From: Amycolatopsis pithecellobii | GTDB taxonomy: Bacteria; Actinomycetota; Actinomycetes; Mycobacteriales; Pseudonocardiaceae | Assembly (NCBI RefSeq): GCF_009707865.1 | Contig: NZ_WMBA01000072.1 | Span: forward strand, 1-41,315 | Length of the DNA: 41,315 nt | Reading direction: 5' to 3' | Part shown: positions 24,450 through 33,292 of the stretch, in pieces | How the letters are laid out: every line of letters starts with the position of its first letter | Numbering within the stretch: position 1 is the stretch's first letter | The notes under the pieces: generated by a model | Told to the model about the DNA's origin: nothing | Databases searched by the model: none | Seen by the model: only the letters and a program-made list of their open reading frames with translations | Made by a program: the position numbers and the translations under genes

Positions 24450-25082
24450 GTGACCGAAACATCCGCGCCGCCCGCGCTGCCATCCGTGCTGCGAGTGCCG
24501 CTGAGCGTCGTGACGTTGGCTGCGGCGCTCGTCGTGCTCGTACAAGCGCTGACGTACGCGGGTGACAGCGGCGGCGAATGGGTCGCGCCGATGGACGGGC
24601 TGCCGGGGCCGCTACGTGACATCGCGCTGGCGATCGACTTTCTCGGTGAGCCCACGGGTTCCGTGCTCGTGCTGGTGGTGTGCACCGGCGGCTGCTGGCT
24701 GGCCGGCCGGCGACGATCGGCGGTGCTGGTGCTGGTCGCGGCCGGGGTGACGGTCGGCGCGACGACTCTGCTGAAACCCTTGGTGGACCGCACGATCCAC
24801 GGCGGGTACCTGTCCTTCCCCAGCGGCCACACCGCTTTCGCGACCGCGCTGGCGCTGGTACTGACGATGGTCGCGGTCGACCGGCTGCAGCTGCGCGCCG
24901 CCGCCGGGACGGCGTTGGTACTGGCGGTCGCGTTGCTGGCCGGCGCGGTGATGGGCTGGACCGAAGTCGCGCTCAGCGCCCATTACCCGACCGACACCCT
25001 CGGCGGGTTCTGCACCGCGCTCGCGATCGTGCCACCGGTCGCACTGGCGGTGGACCGGTTCCTCCCAGCGCGTTTGCTGTGA
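24450..25082 (+). CDS. PAP2 superfamily membrane phosphatase
   Basis: 210 residues with five to six hydrophobic segments. The phosphatase motifs are present: KPLVDRTIH near residues 110-118, PSGHT near 125-129, and SAHYPTDTLGG near 175-185 (the catalytic His is in AHYPTD). In many relatives the third motif begins with a Ser-Arg pair, here replaced by Thr-Glu-Val-Ala-Leu. Enzymes of this type remove phosphate from phosphatidate or undecaprenyl pyrophosphate, and recycling of the lipid carrier would suit a polysaccharide locus. It starts at GTG 24450 without an obvious Shine-Dalgarno, divergent from vapB, and ends one base from the convergent aminotransferase. Confidence 0.85.
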   Translation: MTETSAPPALPSVLRVPLSVVTLAAALVVLVQALTYAGDSGGEWVAPMDGLPGPLRDIALAIDFLGEPTGSVLVLVVCTGGCWLAGRRRSAVLVLVAAGVTVGATTLLKPLVDRTIHGGYLSFPSGHTAFATALALVLTMVAVDRLQLRAAAGTALVLAVALLAGAVMGWTEVALSAHYPTDTLGGFCTALAIVPPVALAVDRFLPARLL

Positions 25083-25083
25083 G

Positions 25084-26394
25084 CTAGGCGTACTGCCGGA
25101 ATACCGGCTTCACGGGACGCCCGTCAAGCCAGCCCTCGGGGTCACCGGTGTCGAGTGCCTTGCGGTAGACGGCACAGGCCTGCGCGACCACGTCGATCGT
25201 GCGGTCGATGTCCTCGGTGGACAGTGCACTGCTGACCACAAAGGACGGTCCGAGCACGCCGCCGTTGATGAGCTGCCGCATGAACAGCGTGCGGTACAGC
25301 GGTGACGGGCGCAGGTTCTCGTCGAGCGTCGCGAACACCAGGTTGCTCGCGCGCCCGCGCACCAGCACATGCGCCTCGACGCCCATGCCCGCGGCCGCCG
25401 CGCGAACACCGTCCGCCAGCCGATTGCCGAGCTCGTGCAACCGCGCCGAAATACCTTCCTCGACATAGGTTTCCATCACGGCCATCGCCGCGGCGAGCGA
25501 GTGCGTTTCGGCGCCGTGCGTGGTCGAGAGCAGGAAGACCCGCTCGCGCGTGTCCCGCAAGCCGCCGAGCTCCATCACCTCGCGCCGCCCGGCGAGCGCC
25601 GACACCGCGAACCCGTTGCCGAGCGCCTTGCCGAACGTCGACAGGTCCGGCCGCACGCCGTACAACCCTTGCGCACCAGCCTCGGACCAGCGAAAACCGG
25701 TGATCATCTCGTCGAAAACCAGTAATGTGCCGTACTTGCTCGTGAGGTCACGCAGGCCGGCGAGATAGCCAGGCGGGGGCTCGGTCTGCGTCGCCGCCTC
25801 GAGGACCACACAGGCGATCTCGCGGTTGCGCAGCATTTCTTCCGTCGCGGCGAGATCACCGTACGGGAACCTGACCGTCAGATCCTTGATGGGCGCCGGA
25901 ATCCCCGCCGGCATGGCCGTGGTCCCGATGAACCAGTCGTCGGTGGAAAAGAAAGGGTGATCCCCGCACACCGCGACCTTCTGCCGCCCGGTCGCGGCCC
26001 GCGCGAGCCGGACGGCCGCCGTGGTGACATCCGACCCGTTCTTCGCGAACTTGACCATCTCCGCCGTCGGCACGGTCGCCAGGAACCGTTCCGCCGCTTC
26101 GATTTCCAGGAAGCTCGGCCGCACGAAGTTCGAGCCGCGCACCAGTTCCCGTTGCACTGCTTCGATCACCCTGGGGTGCGCATGTCCCAGGCTCACGGAT
26201 CTGAGCCCGGAACCGTATTCGATGTACTCGTTGCCGTCGATATCCCAGACATGCGCACCCTTGCCATGGGAAATCACCGGCGCCATCCCTTGCGGGAACT
26301 GGTCATCGCCCTTCGCATAGGTGTGGGCACCACCGGGAATCAGCGTGTGCAGTCGCTGGTTCGCCTTGCGTGACCGAAATAATGGAGCGTCCAT
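25084..26394 (-). CDS. Class III aminotransferase (glutamate-1-semialdehyde aminomutase-like)
   Basis: 436 residues, PLP-dependent. Landmarks: GGAHTYAKGDD near 21-31, the cofactor-phosphate segment FAKNGSDVTTAAVRLAR near 116-132, VFDEMITGFRW with Asp228 (pyridine nitrogen), and the Schiff-base Lys256 in STFGKALGNG. The overall sequence resembles the GSA-aminomutase branch, but such genes inside polysaccharide clusters usually act on keto-sugars or on small amine precursors rather than in haem synthesis. It is the last gene of the minus-strand operon, four bases after the RmlC-like start. It could put an amino group on the sugar prepared by the upstream enzymes; that is inference from position. 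Confidence 0.9.
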   Translation of the reverse strand: MDAPLFRSRKANQRLHTLIPGGAHTYAKGDDQFPQGMAPVISHGKGAHVWDIDGNEYIEYGSGLRSVSLGHAHPRVIEAVQRELVRGSNFVRPSFLEIEAAERFLATVPTAEMVKFAKNGSDVTTAAVRLARAATGRQKVAVCGDHPFFSTDDWFIGTTAMPAGIPAPIKDLTVRFPYGDLAATEEMLRNREIACVVLEAATQTEPPPGYLAGLRDLTSKYGTLLVFDEMITGFRWSEAGAQGLYGVRPDLSTFGKALGNGFAVSALAGRREVMELGGLRDTRERVFLLSTTHGAETHSLAAAMAVMETYVEEGISARLHELGNRLADGVRAAAAGMGVEAHVLVRGRASNLVFATLDENLRPSPLYRTLFMRQLINGGVLGPSFVVSSALSTEDIDRTIDVVAQACAVYRKALDTGDPEGWLDGRPVKPVFRQYA

Positions 26395-26398
26395 GACG

Positions 26399-26947
26399 TT
26401 ACCTCGACATTTTCAGTACTTCGGCGAGCGACGGAGCCTGCTTGTCTCGCTCGGAAATCAGGGTGACGGGAATGGGCCAGGAAATGGCCAGTTCAGGATC
26501 GTCGAAGGCGATCGTGACGTCTTCCGCGGGATTGTGGGTCCGGTCGATGCGGTAGGAAACGTCGGCCGGATCGGTCAGCGCCTGGAAACCGTGCGCACAC
26601 CCGGCGGGAATGTAGATCGACACCTGCGTGCTGCCCGACAACGTGAAGTACTCCTGGTTCCGGTAGGTGGGCGAATCGGGCCGTAGATCGACCACGACGT
26701 CGAACACCTCGCCGTAAGAGCAGCGGACGAGCTTCGCCTCACCCTTGCCCCCGCGCAGGTGCATCCCGCGGACAACCCCGATGGCAGAACGGGAAACACT
26801 GTCCTGTTCGAACGAATCAGGGTCGATGCCGACGGATTTGACGACCTCGCGGTCGAAGGTGCGGCTGAAGAAGCCGCGGTTGTCGACATACGGGGTGGGT
26901 TCGAACAGGTACGCACCGGCGATGGCCGGTACCGGAATCGCCTTCAT
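26399..26947 (-). CDS. dTDP-4-dehydrorhamnose 3,5-epimerase family protein (RmlC-like)
   Basis: 182-residue cupin. RmlC landmarks are present: DNRGFFSRTF near 22-31, RGMHLRGGKGEAKLVRC with the base His63, GEVFDVVVDLRPDSPTY, IPAGCAHGFQAL, and Tyr132 in VSYRID. Both catalytic positions (His63, Tyr132) appear intact, so it should epimerise C3 and/or C5 of a 4-keto-6-deoxy nucleotide sugar. No 4,6-dehydratase that would make the substrate is visible in the window. ATG 26947 is chosen: it overlaps the pyruvyl transferase stop by four bases and is preceded by GGGAGG. The open frame upstream is only a shadow of the neighbour. Confidence 0.9.
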   Translation of the reverse strand: MKAIPVPAIAGAYLFEPTPYVDNRGFFSRTFDREVVKSVGIDPDSFEQDSVSRSAIGVVRGMHLRGGKGEAKLVRCSYGEVFDVVVDLRPDSPTYRNQEYFTLSGSTQVSIYIPAGCAHGFQALTDPADVSYRIDRTHNPAEDVTIAFDDPELAISWPIPVTLISERDKQAPSLAEVLKMSR

Positions 26948-28146
26948 CGTGCCTCCCTGGCCGGCTCTCGGCCTGCTTTCGGTCGGATCGGTAAGAGCGC
27001 GGACAGCGCCGCGAACTGGTGCTTGATTCGCTGGCCGGCCAAGGTATTGCGTTCGGCGAGCGTCGCGGCCAGCTCCTCGGCACGCTGCTCCAGCGACGTG
27101 AACCGGTCGACCAACTCGGCGACATCGACAGACCGAGCCGGCAGGCAATACTCGCCAAGACCCATCCCGGCCATCAATGCCTCGTTCTTCGCCGCGTAGC
27201 CGACAGAGATCGTCGGCTTGCACACCTTCAGCGCGCACAGCACGTTGTGATACCGGGTCGCCACCACGATGTCCACTTCGGCCATTTCGCGCATGATCGA
27301 GTCCAAAGAGGACGCAGCCGACGCGCTCACCAGCGGACCGCACTCAGCCAAAATCTCGTCCACCACGGGCGTGTCCACCTGGTCGCCGGTGAACAGCCGC
27401 ACCGGCCGTCCCTGCTCGACCAGCCAGCGTACGAAACCCTTCATTCCGTCCACATAGGACCGGTAGATTTCCTCAGCCCGGTCACGCTCGTCGTTGCCGC
27501 CACGGAAGGCCATCACCCCGACGCCGACCATGCCCGGCTGCCGCCGTGCGGACGGTGCCGGCAGCGCGAACGCGAGATCCGGATAAACCTCGTCGGCCGA
27601 GGTGTCCACGCCCATCTCGGTCATCGCGGCCCGTGACCCGACGTCCCGGTACGACCGGTACGCAGCCAGCCGGCCGGCCGTTCTCACGATCTCCCTTGTC
27701 GCCCGGTGCCCGATCACGTTCGCGCCGACGCTCACCAGCGCCACCTTCGTGCCGAGCAGCCGTCCGGCGATCGTCAGCAGCAGCAACGAGTACGGGAAAC
27801 CCCATGGCCGCAACGGAAGTGTCGCCTCGAGGACACCCATGCCCGGTACGATCACGATGTCCTGGCGTCGTACCCAGGCTGCCGTGCGCCCGATGTCGAC
27901 GAGTTTCCCCAGTCCCTTCAACGCGATCGCGCGCAAGCCGGACGCCGTCCGGTACTCGCCGCCGAACCAGTTGAGCGCCGTCGCCTCGATACCGTAACGC
28001 GCCGACACCAGATCGGGACCACCGCAGAACGCGCTCAGCCGCGCGTCGGGATGCTCCGAACGGAGAAACCGCAGCACGGCTTCCAGCGAACCGTCATTGC
28101 CGAGGTTGCCCGAACCGAGCAACCCGAACAGGCCGACCCGGGTCAC
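26944..28146 (-). CDS. Polysaccharide pyruvyl transferase family protein
   Basis: 400 residues with the PF04230-type layout. The N-terminus VGLFGLLGSGNLGNDGSLEAVLRFL is the glycine-rich first strand and helix. VPGMGVLEATLPLRPWGFPYSLLL lies near 97-121, and the C-terminal half includes ADEVYPDLAFALP, VGVGVMAFRG and VDIVVATRYHNVLCALKVCKPTISVGYAAKN, the last being the conserved R-x-H active-site strand. The family moves a pyruvate from phosphoenolpyruvate onto a sugar as a ketal, adding a negative charge. GTG 28146 shares GTGA with the GT2 stop; the open frame continues upstream only as a shadow of that gene. Confidence 0.92.
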   Translation of the reverse strand: MTRVGLFGLLGSGNLGNDGSLEAVLRFLRSEHPDARLSAFCGGPDLVSARYGIEATALNWFGGEYRTASGLRAIALKGLGKLVDIGRTAAWVRRQDIVIVPGMGVLEATLPLRPWGFPYSLLLLTIAGRLLGTKVALVSVGANVIGHRATREIVRTAGRLAAYRSYRDVGSRAAMTEMGVDTSADEVYPDLAFALPAPSARRQPGMVGVGVMAFRGGNDERDRAEEIYRSYVDGMKGFVRWLVEQGRPVRLFTGDQVDTPVVDEILAECGPLVSASAASSLDSIMREMAEVDIVVATRYHNVLCALKVCKPTISVGYAAKNEALMAGMGLGEYCLPARSVDVAELVDRFTSLEQRAEELAATLAERNTLAGQRIKHQFAALSALLPIRPKAGREPAREAR

Positions 28147-29072
28147 CGCACTCGCCCCGGTACCACGGCGTCGAGATCGAACCCGGCGAACTCGACCGGC
28201 GGCCGGTCCTCGATCCGCTCGCCCGAACCGGGCCGTGCCCGCGCGGTCAGCCAGTCGAACAGGTGCCGGTAGCACTCCCGACGGTCCTTTGCGGACAGTG
28301 GGGCACGCTGAATGGCGCCGACGAAACCGAGCACGTACTCACCGAGCAGCCGCACCATCGGATGGCGCAGCTTGTCGGCACGCTTGGGATCGAGGTTCGC
28401 GCACCGCTTACGCAACGTCGGGTTCGCCCGCTCCGCCCTGGTGGGATGGTCGCGCCGGAAGTAGAGCAGCTCGGGCACCTGGTAGAACGGCCCGTGCAAG
28501 GTGATCTCGGCGACGAAGGTCCGATCCGCATGGTGGTAGCTGTCGTGCGGTTTGACCTTGCGCAGCACATCCGACCGGATCACGCCGTAGAAATCGTCCC
28601 CGCCGGGTTCCAGGAGCAGGCTGCGGAACCGGGTCGGCGCATGCGGTGAATCGGTCCGGAGCGTGTAGTCGAACGGTTGAGTCACGGTGCCGTGCTCATC
28701 GATGATCGCGTTCCAGCAGTGCGCGAGGATCATGTCTGGCCGCTCGTCGAGCGCTTGCACACACCGCAGTAACAGGTCTCGCCCATAGAGATCATCGTGC
28801 GAAGCCCACTTGAACAGCTCACCGCGGGATTCGGCGAACACGAAGTTGTGGTTCGGTCCCGCGCCGATGTTCTCCGGCAACCGGATGTAGCGGATACGCG
28901 AGTCCTTCGCCGCGTAGGTGCGGCAGATCTCCTCGGTGTCGTCTGTGGACGCGTTGTCGGAGATGACGAGCTCGAAGTCCTCGAAGCTCTGTCCGAGTAA
29001 GGCATCCAGCGACTCCGCCAGGTATTCCTGACCGTTGTAGACGGGCAGGCCGAGGCTCAACCGCGGGGTCAT
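28143..29072 (-). CDS. Family 2 glycosyltransferase
   Basis: 309 residues, GT-A fold. The N-terminus LSLGLPVYNGQEYLAESLDALLGQSFEDFELVISDNASTDDT is the classical GT2 nucleotide-binding segment. FKWASHDDLY near 88-97 supplies the DXD-like metal motif, and a Trp/Arg-rich region follows. It has no membrane segments, so it acts as a cytoplasmic transferase on the lipid-linked repeat unit. ATG 29072 is four bases inside the flippase stop (ATGA), the same coupling as at its own 3' end. The upstream part of the long open frame is antisense or out-of-frame to the flippase and is not used. Confidence 0.92.
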   Translation of the reverse strand: MTPRLSLGLPVYNGQEYLAESLDALLGQSFEDFELVISDNASTDDTEEICRTYAAKDSRIRYIRLPENIGAGPNHNFVFAESRGELFKWASHDDLYGRDLLLRCVQALDERPDMILAHCWNAIIDEHGTVTQPFDYTLRTDSPHAPTRFRSLLLEPGGDDFYGVIRSDVLRKVKPHDSYHHADRTFVAEITLHGPFYQVPELLYFRRDHPTRAERANPTLRKRCANLDPKRADKLRHPMVRLLGEYVLGFVGAIQRAPLSAKDRRECYRHLFDWLTARARPGSGERIEDRPPVEFAGFDLDAVVPGRVR

Positions 29073-30370
29073 GACGTCCTCACTTCCTGAGTTTTCCCAA
29101 AGTGTTCGCGCATCCCGGCACGCAACTGCAGCCACCAGAACGCGGAACCGGCAGTGGTGGCGGTCGCGACACCCCACGCGGAGCCGGGCGCCCCGGCGAG
29201 CGCGGCACCGATCAGACCGCCGACGAGATAGCATGCAGAAACCGCTACCTGGCAACGAAGACTGCGGCGGGCAAGCCCCAGCGCGCGCAGTCCGGACGCG
29301 GCACCGGTGCAGAAACTGGCCCCCATCACCGAAAGCGTCGCCGGCAGGATCAACGCGTGCGCCGCGGGCCAGATCGAGCCCAGCAGGTGCACGCCGACGA
29401 CGTCGGGCAGCAACAACAAAAGCGCGAGGCCCCAGCAGAGCGCGGCTACGGCCTGGCCCGTCCCCAGCACGAGGCAGAACAGCGGCAACCGGTGCGGTGA
29501 CCGGCGCAAAACCCGTGCCGCTTCGGCAACCGTGACGAGCGACAGTCCCATGAGGACAGCCTGGAACGGCCCCTGCAGCAGTTCCGCGCCACGCACCGTG
29601 CCGACCGCGGCGAGCCCGGCGATCGCTCCCAGCCCGTACGCGCGCAGCTGCGAAGCACCGCTGCTGCTGACGTTTTCGACCAGGTATCGCGTGCCGAGGT
29701 CCCGCTGATCCCGCAACCAGCCACTGAACGCGGACGGTCTCGGCAGGATTCCGGTCTGGAAACAGCCGAAGATCGCGGCGACCCCACCGGACAATCCCCA
29801 TGCCAGCACGAACCCGAGCACGCTGCCGTGCTTCGCGGCGAGCAACATCGCGGGCGCGAGCGCGACAGCCCACACCATGTCGTTGAGGAAAGCCTTGTTT
29901 CCCTTGCCCGCGGCGAAGAATCCGAACCGCCAGGCGTCCTGCAGCATGAGGAACGGCAGGACGAGACCGAGCCCGACGAACGCGGTGCCGACCGAGCCGC
30001 CGATGGAAATGCCGACCAGGATGCTGAGCGCACCGCTGCCGATGCCGACCGAGAGCGCCGTCCCCGCCGCACGGGCGGTGGCGACGCGCCAAAGATCGGG
30101 GGCGACGCCACTGAACCGGACCATCAGCGGATCGGTGCTCAGACCCCGTGAGACGTTGATGATCACGCCGTAGGTGACCCAGGCGAGGCTGAACACGCCG
30201 AACGCCGTGGCCCCCAGCGAACGCGCCACATACAGCCCGACGGCGAAGTTGGTCAGGCTCGATACCGCCTGGTCGCCCAGCCCCCAGCTCAGCCGCCCTG
30301 CCATCGCGCGCAACGACGACCGCCGCCGGTGCCTGCCGCGCCGAGGCTTCCCGTCCATCGCCGTCGACAT
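29069..30370 (-). CDS. Polysaccharide flippase (Wzx/MATE-type membrane protein)
   Basis: 433 residues with a basic N-terminus (RRGRHRRRSS) and about twelve to fourteen hydrophobic segments beginning with LSWGLGDQAVSSLTNFAVGLYVARSLGATAFGVFSLAWVTYGV, a standard first-helix pattern for the MOP superfamily polysaccharide exporters. Later segments follow at regular spacing. It would move undecaprenyl-linked repeat units across the membrane for the Wzy-like polymerase of the opposite operon. It starts two bases after the stop of the DUF4910 gene and overlaps the GT2 start by four bases. Confidence 0.88.
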   Translation of the reverse strand: MSTAMDGKPRRGRHRRRSSLRAMAGRLSWGLGDQAVSSLTNFAVGLYVARSLGATAFGVFSLAWVTYGVIINVSRGLSTDPLMVRFSGVAPDLWRVATARAAGTALSVGIGSGALSILVGISIGGSVGTAFVGLGLVLPFLMLQDAWRFGFFAAGKGNKAFLNDMVWAVALAPAMLLAAKHGSVLGFVLAWGLSGGVAAIFGCFQTGILPRPSAFSGWLRDQRDLGTRYLVENVSSSGASQLRAYGLGAIAGLAAVGTVRGAELLQGPFQAVLMGLSLVTVAEAARVLRRSPHRLPLFCLVLGTGQAVAALCWGLALLLLLPDVVGVHLLGSIWPAAHALILPATLSVMGASFCTGAASGLRALGLARRSLRCQVAVSACYLVGGLIGAALAGAPGSAWGVATATTAGSAFWWLQLRAGMREHFGKTQEVRTS

Positions 30371-30371
30371 G

Positions 30372-31631
30372 TCACACCTTCAGCAATTCGGCGTCACGCA
30401 ACGCATCGGCGGCGGCGACAACTGAGCTGAAGGGCAGTCCGGACCGTTCGGCGATGTCGAGCAGGCTGTGCTCCCCATCGGACTGGTTGAGCACCCACAA
30501 CATCGCCAGTTGCGCGTCCTTGGCGTCACTGCGCCCACCGAGTGATCCGTACAGCCCGCGCTTGCCCAGCTGTGGCTCGCCGTACGGGTTCAGGTTCACG
30601 TAGGTGCGGTTGCGGTCCAGGATGGAAAGCGCTTCCTGGCAGACGGTCAGGGTGTCGTCGAGCGCGCTCGGCAGCACGAAATCCGGGTTGTCACCGGAGG
30701 TGTGGTACTCGGGGTACCGCGCATACGGCGTGCGGGAAAGCGAACCGACGCCGAGGTTGAAGCCGGGTGAACAGAACTGGCGTTCGTCGTAGCCGTACGG
30801 CGAGAAGTCGACGATCTCGTGCTCACGATCGCGCAGCACGTGCCGCAGCACGCCGTCGATCTCCGCGTTTCCCCGCCGGCTTTTCTTGTACGTCAGGTGT
30901 CCCGAGTCACCGGCACACGCGAGCACGAGCCCGTGCTTGACCTTGTCGATGCGGTCGGCATTGCGCGACAGCCAGGTGATCGCGCCGATCGTGCCCGGCA
31001 TGAACAGGAAACGGTAGGTGTACCAAGGCTTTTCCAGGCTCCGCGCGAGATACGCGGCCACCGCGATCCCGGCCAGGTTGTCGTTGGCCAGCGACGGGTG
31101 GCACGTATGGCACGAGATGATCACCTCGTCGGTGACCTGCCCCGGCACCACGTGCTCGGCGTAGGTGAGATGCCCATCGTCCAAAGTGGAGTCAATGCGG
31201 ACGTCGTACTCGCCGTCCGGCATCTGGTCCAGCACATCCTGCGCGAGGCAGAATCCCCAGCCCGGTGCGTAGTAGCTGGTCCGGTACGGCACGAGCGAAG
31301 GCTGTTCCGGCAACGTGTGCAGGTGCGGGCGCAGCTCGTCGAGCGTCATCCGGGCGTTCACCGGCGTGCTGTAGCCGACCACGTGCAGGTTCGACTCACG
31401 GAAGTCCACGATGCGCTTGCCGCTGGTGTCGGCGATATAGGCGTCGCGGATGTTCCACTCCTGCGGCACGGTCCAGTCGAACGCGGACGTTCCGGTCGGC
31501 ACCTCGAAGACCGCGAGCGGGATGTACTCGTTGAGGATCTTCAGGGTATCCCGTACGCCGTCACCCGTGATGCTGCGGCACAACGGGTACAACCGCTCGA
31601 CGAGAGCGTGCATCTGCTCGCCGGGAGTCAT
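30372..31631 (-). CDS. DUF4910 aminopeptidase-like protein with C-terminal winged helix
   Basis: 419 residues. The N-terminal part (DUF2172-like) begins [30 protein letters not shown]. The central metallopeptidase-like core contains [16 protein letters not shown], with candidate zinc residues, then [31 protein letters not shown] and [13 protein letters not shown] with another His. The last ~60 residues ([41 protein letters not shown]) form a winged helix. In the relatives I recall the PGTIG segment often reads PETIG, so a possible catalytic Glu is replaced by Gly here. Such proteins are repeatedly found with PIG-L, C-methyltransferase and nucleotidyltransferase genes in surface-polysaccharide loci; their substrate is unknown. 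ATG 31631 overlaps the epimerase stop by four bases. Confidence 0.88.
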   Translation of the reverse strand: MTPGEQMHALVERLYPLCRSITGDGVRDTLKILNEYIPLAVFEVPTGTSAFDWTVPQEWNIRDAYIADTSGKRIVDFRESNLHVVGYSTPVNARMTLDELRPHLHTLPEQPSLVPYRTSYYAPGWGFCLAQDVLDQMPDGEYDVRIDSTLDDGHLTYAEHVVPGQVTDEVIISCHTCHPSLANDNLAGIAVAAYLARSLEKPWYTYRFLFMPGTIGAITWLSRNADRIDKVKHGLVLACAGDSGHLTYKKSRRGNAEIDGVLRHVLRDREHEIVDFSPYGYDERQFCSPGFNLGVGSLSRTPYARYPEYHTSGDNPDFVLPSALDDTLTVCQEALSILDRNRTYVNLNPYGEPQLGKRGLYGSLGGRSDAKDAQLAMLWVLNQSDGEHSLLDIAERSGLPFSSVVAAADALRDAELLKV

Positions 31632-32641
31632 CGTCGTCGCAGGGTTTCGTCGACGTCGATGCCGTTCTTCAGCCAGGCCAGCCGGGTGAACCGCTGCTCG
31701 AAGTCCACCTTCGTCAAGCCGAACTTCTGATACGCCTCGACGAGTTCCAGCGCGCCGTCCTTGACCGTCCATTCGCAATCGAACCCGGGAATGGCCGTGC
31801 GGAAGCGGGAAAAGTCGACGCGGTACGAGCGCGGGTCCGCGCCTGCCTCACCGGTGATCACCAGCTGCGAGCCCGGCACCGCCTCGGCCACCTCACCGGC
31901 GATTTCCGCGACCGTCACGTTGTTGCGCTCGGTACCGATGTTGAAAGCCTTGTCGTGCACCGCTTCCTTCGGCGCGATCAGCGTCGCGGCGAAAGCCCGC
32001 GCGATATCCTTCGCGTGCACCAGCGGCCGCCAGGGCGTGCCGTCGGAAAGCACCCGGACCTCGCCGGACAACACGGCGTGGCCCACCAGGTTGTTCAGCA
32101 CGATGTCCGCCCGCAGTCTCGGCGAGAAGCCGAAAGCCGTGGCGTTGCGCAGATAGACCGGCGTGAAGTCGTCGTCGGCGAGCTCGTGCACGTCGTCCTC
32201 TACGCGCACCTTCGACTCCGCGTACGGCGTGACCGGGCGTAGCGGCGCGTCCTCGGCGACCAGTTCGTCACCACCGGAAGCGCCGTAGACCGAACACGTC
32301 GAGGCGTAGAGAAAGCGCTTCACCCCGGCGTCCCTCGCCAGCCGGGCGAGCCGGACGGCTGCCCGGTGGTTGATGTCGTAGGTCAGCTCCGGCGCGAGCG
32401 CACCGAGCGGGTCATTCGACAGCGCCGCCAGATGGATCACCGCGTCCACTCCGGACACTTGGTCGTGCGTGACGTCGCGCAGGTCGATCTCGTACCCCGG
32501 CGGTGTATCCGGGCGCGGCCCGAGCAGGCAGTCCGCGAACAACCCGGAGTCCAGCCCGATCACCTCGTGCCCGGCTTCGGCCAGGACCGGCGCCATCACC
32601 GTGCCGAGATATCCCTTGTGACCAGTGAGCAGCACACGCAT
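31628..32641 (-). CDS. NAD-dependent epimerase/dehydratase (extended SDR)
   Basis: 337 residues. [11 protein letters not shown] at the N-terminus is the GxxGxxG dinucleotide site, [13 protein letters not shown] is the second strand region, [11 protein letters not shown] holds the active-site Ser/Thr, and [11 protein letters not shown] supplies the Tyr-x-x-x-Lys pair. [13 protein letters not shown] and [16 protein letters not shown] mark the sugar-nucleotide-binding half. It is expected to epimerise, reduce or dehydrate an NDP-sugar; the subfamily usually travels with DUF4910 and C-methyltransferase genes. It does not have the full signature of an RmlB-type 4,6-dehydratase. It starts three bases after the PIG-L stop and is coupled to the DUF4910 gene. 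Confidence 0.9.
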   Translation of the reverse strand: MRVLLTGHKGYLGTVMAPVLAEAGHEVIGLDSGLFADCLLGPRPDTPPGYEIDLRDVTHDQVSGVDAVIHLAALSNDPLGALAPELTYDINHRAAVRLARLARDAGVKRFLYASTCSVYGASGGDELVAEDAPLRPVTPYAESKVRVEDDVHELADDDFTPVYLRNATAFGFSPRLRADIVLNNLVGHAVLSGEVRVLSDGTPWRPLVHAKDIARAFAATLIAPKEAVHDKAFNIGTERNNVTVAEIAGEVAEAVPGSQLVITGEAGADPRSYRVDFSRFRTAIPGFDCEWTVKDGALELVEAYQKFGLTKVDFEQRFTRLAWLKNGIDVDETLRRR

Positions 32642-32644
32642 GGC

Positions 32645-33292
32645 TCAGCCCTCCAGATCCATCGTGAACTTGTTGACATGGAAGGCTTCCGCGTACCTTG
32701 CATTGCACTCGATACCGCGAATCCTTGCCAGACCGAGGAATGCCTCGCGGTCGTACCACGGACGGTGCCGCTGCGAACCGTAGTGTTCTTGCAGTAGCTC
32801 GACCTTCTGGCCCGCCCGCACGGGTGTGAGCGGCTGGTAGGCGTTCGGCCTGCCGAGATCGCCGTCCCACTTGACGATCTCGTAGCCGAGCACCAGATGG
32901 TCGCGGAACGCGGTCGGCACCAGTTTCGCCAGCCCGCGGTGGTCCTGATGCAGATCGTCGGTCCGCGGCGCGAAGATCACGTCTGGGTCGGTCCGGCCAC
33001 GCAGTTCCTCCACTGCGGACTTCGCCTCGTCCCAGTGCGCGGGAAGCCGCCCGTCAGGCAGCTTGAGCACGGTCACCGAAAGATCCGCCTCTGGACAAAA
33101 GGCAGCGAGCGCGGCACGTTCCTCGTCTTCCCGCTCGCTGCCACCGCCCGAAAGCACCAACGCGTCCACCCGGATCCCTGGCCGCGCCGAGCACAGTGTG
33201 AGCAGGGTGCCGCCGGCCCCGATCGCGATGTCGTCACAGTGCGCCCCCAGTACCGCCACTGTCCGCAGTGGACCGGCACCCAGCCCGATCAC
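32645..33292 (-). CDS. PIG-L family deacetylase
   Basis: 215 residues with the LmbE/PIG-L fold. VLGAHCDDIAIGAGGTL near 14-30 holds the zinc-binding His18 and Asp21 with the general-base Asp20, and DLHQDHRGL near 110 holds the third ligand His. In the familiar HPDDE motif the Pro and final Glu are replaced here (HCDDI-A). The family removes N-acetyl groups from sugars or sugar nucleotides. GTG 33292 is chosen over a start further upstream at 33334 because it forms a GTGA overlap with the nucleotidyltransferase stop, like most other junctions of the operon, and removes a 45-base overlap. It may free an amine on the unusual sugar. Confidence 0.88.
   Translation of the reverse strand: MIGLGAGPLRTVAVLGAHCDDIAIGAGGTLLTLCSARPGIRVDALVLSGGGSEREDEERAALAAFCPEADLSVTVLKLPDGRLPAHWDEAKSAVEELRGRTDPDVIFAPRTDDLHQDHRGLAKLVPTAFRDHLVLGYEIVKWDGDLGRPNAYQPLTPVRAGQKVELLQEHYGSQRHRPWYDREAFLGLARIRGIECNARYAEAFHVNKFTMDLEG

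Noticed and set aside
28143..30092. Upstream extension of the GT2 reading frame across the flippase gene
   Set aside because: The GT2 domain begins at 29072 with an ATGA overlap; the extension is an out-of-frame reading of the flippase.
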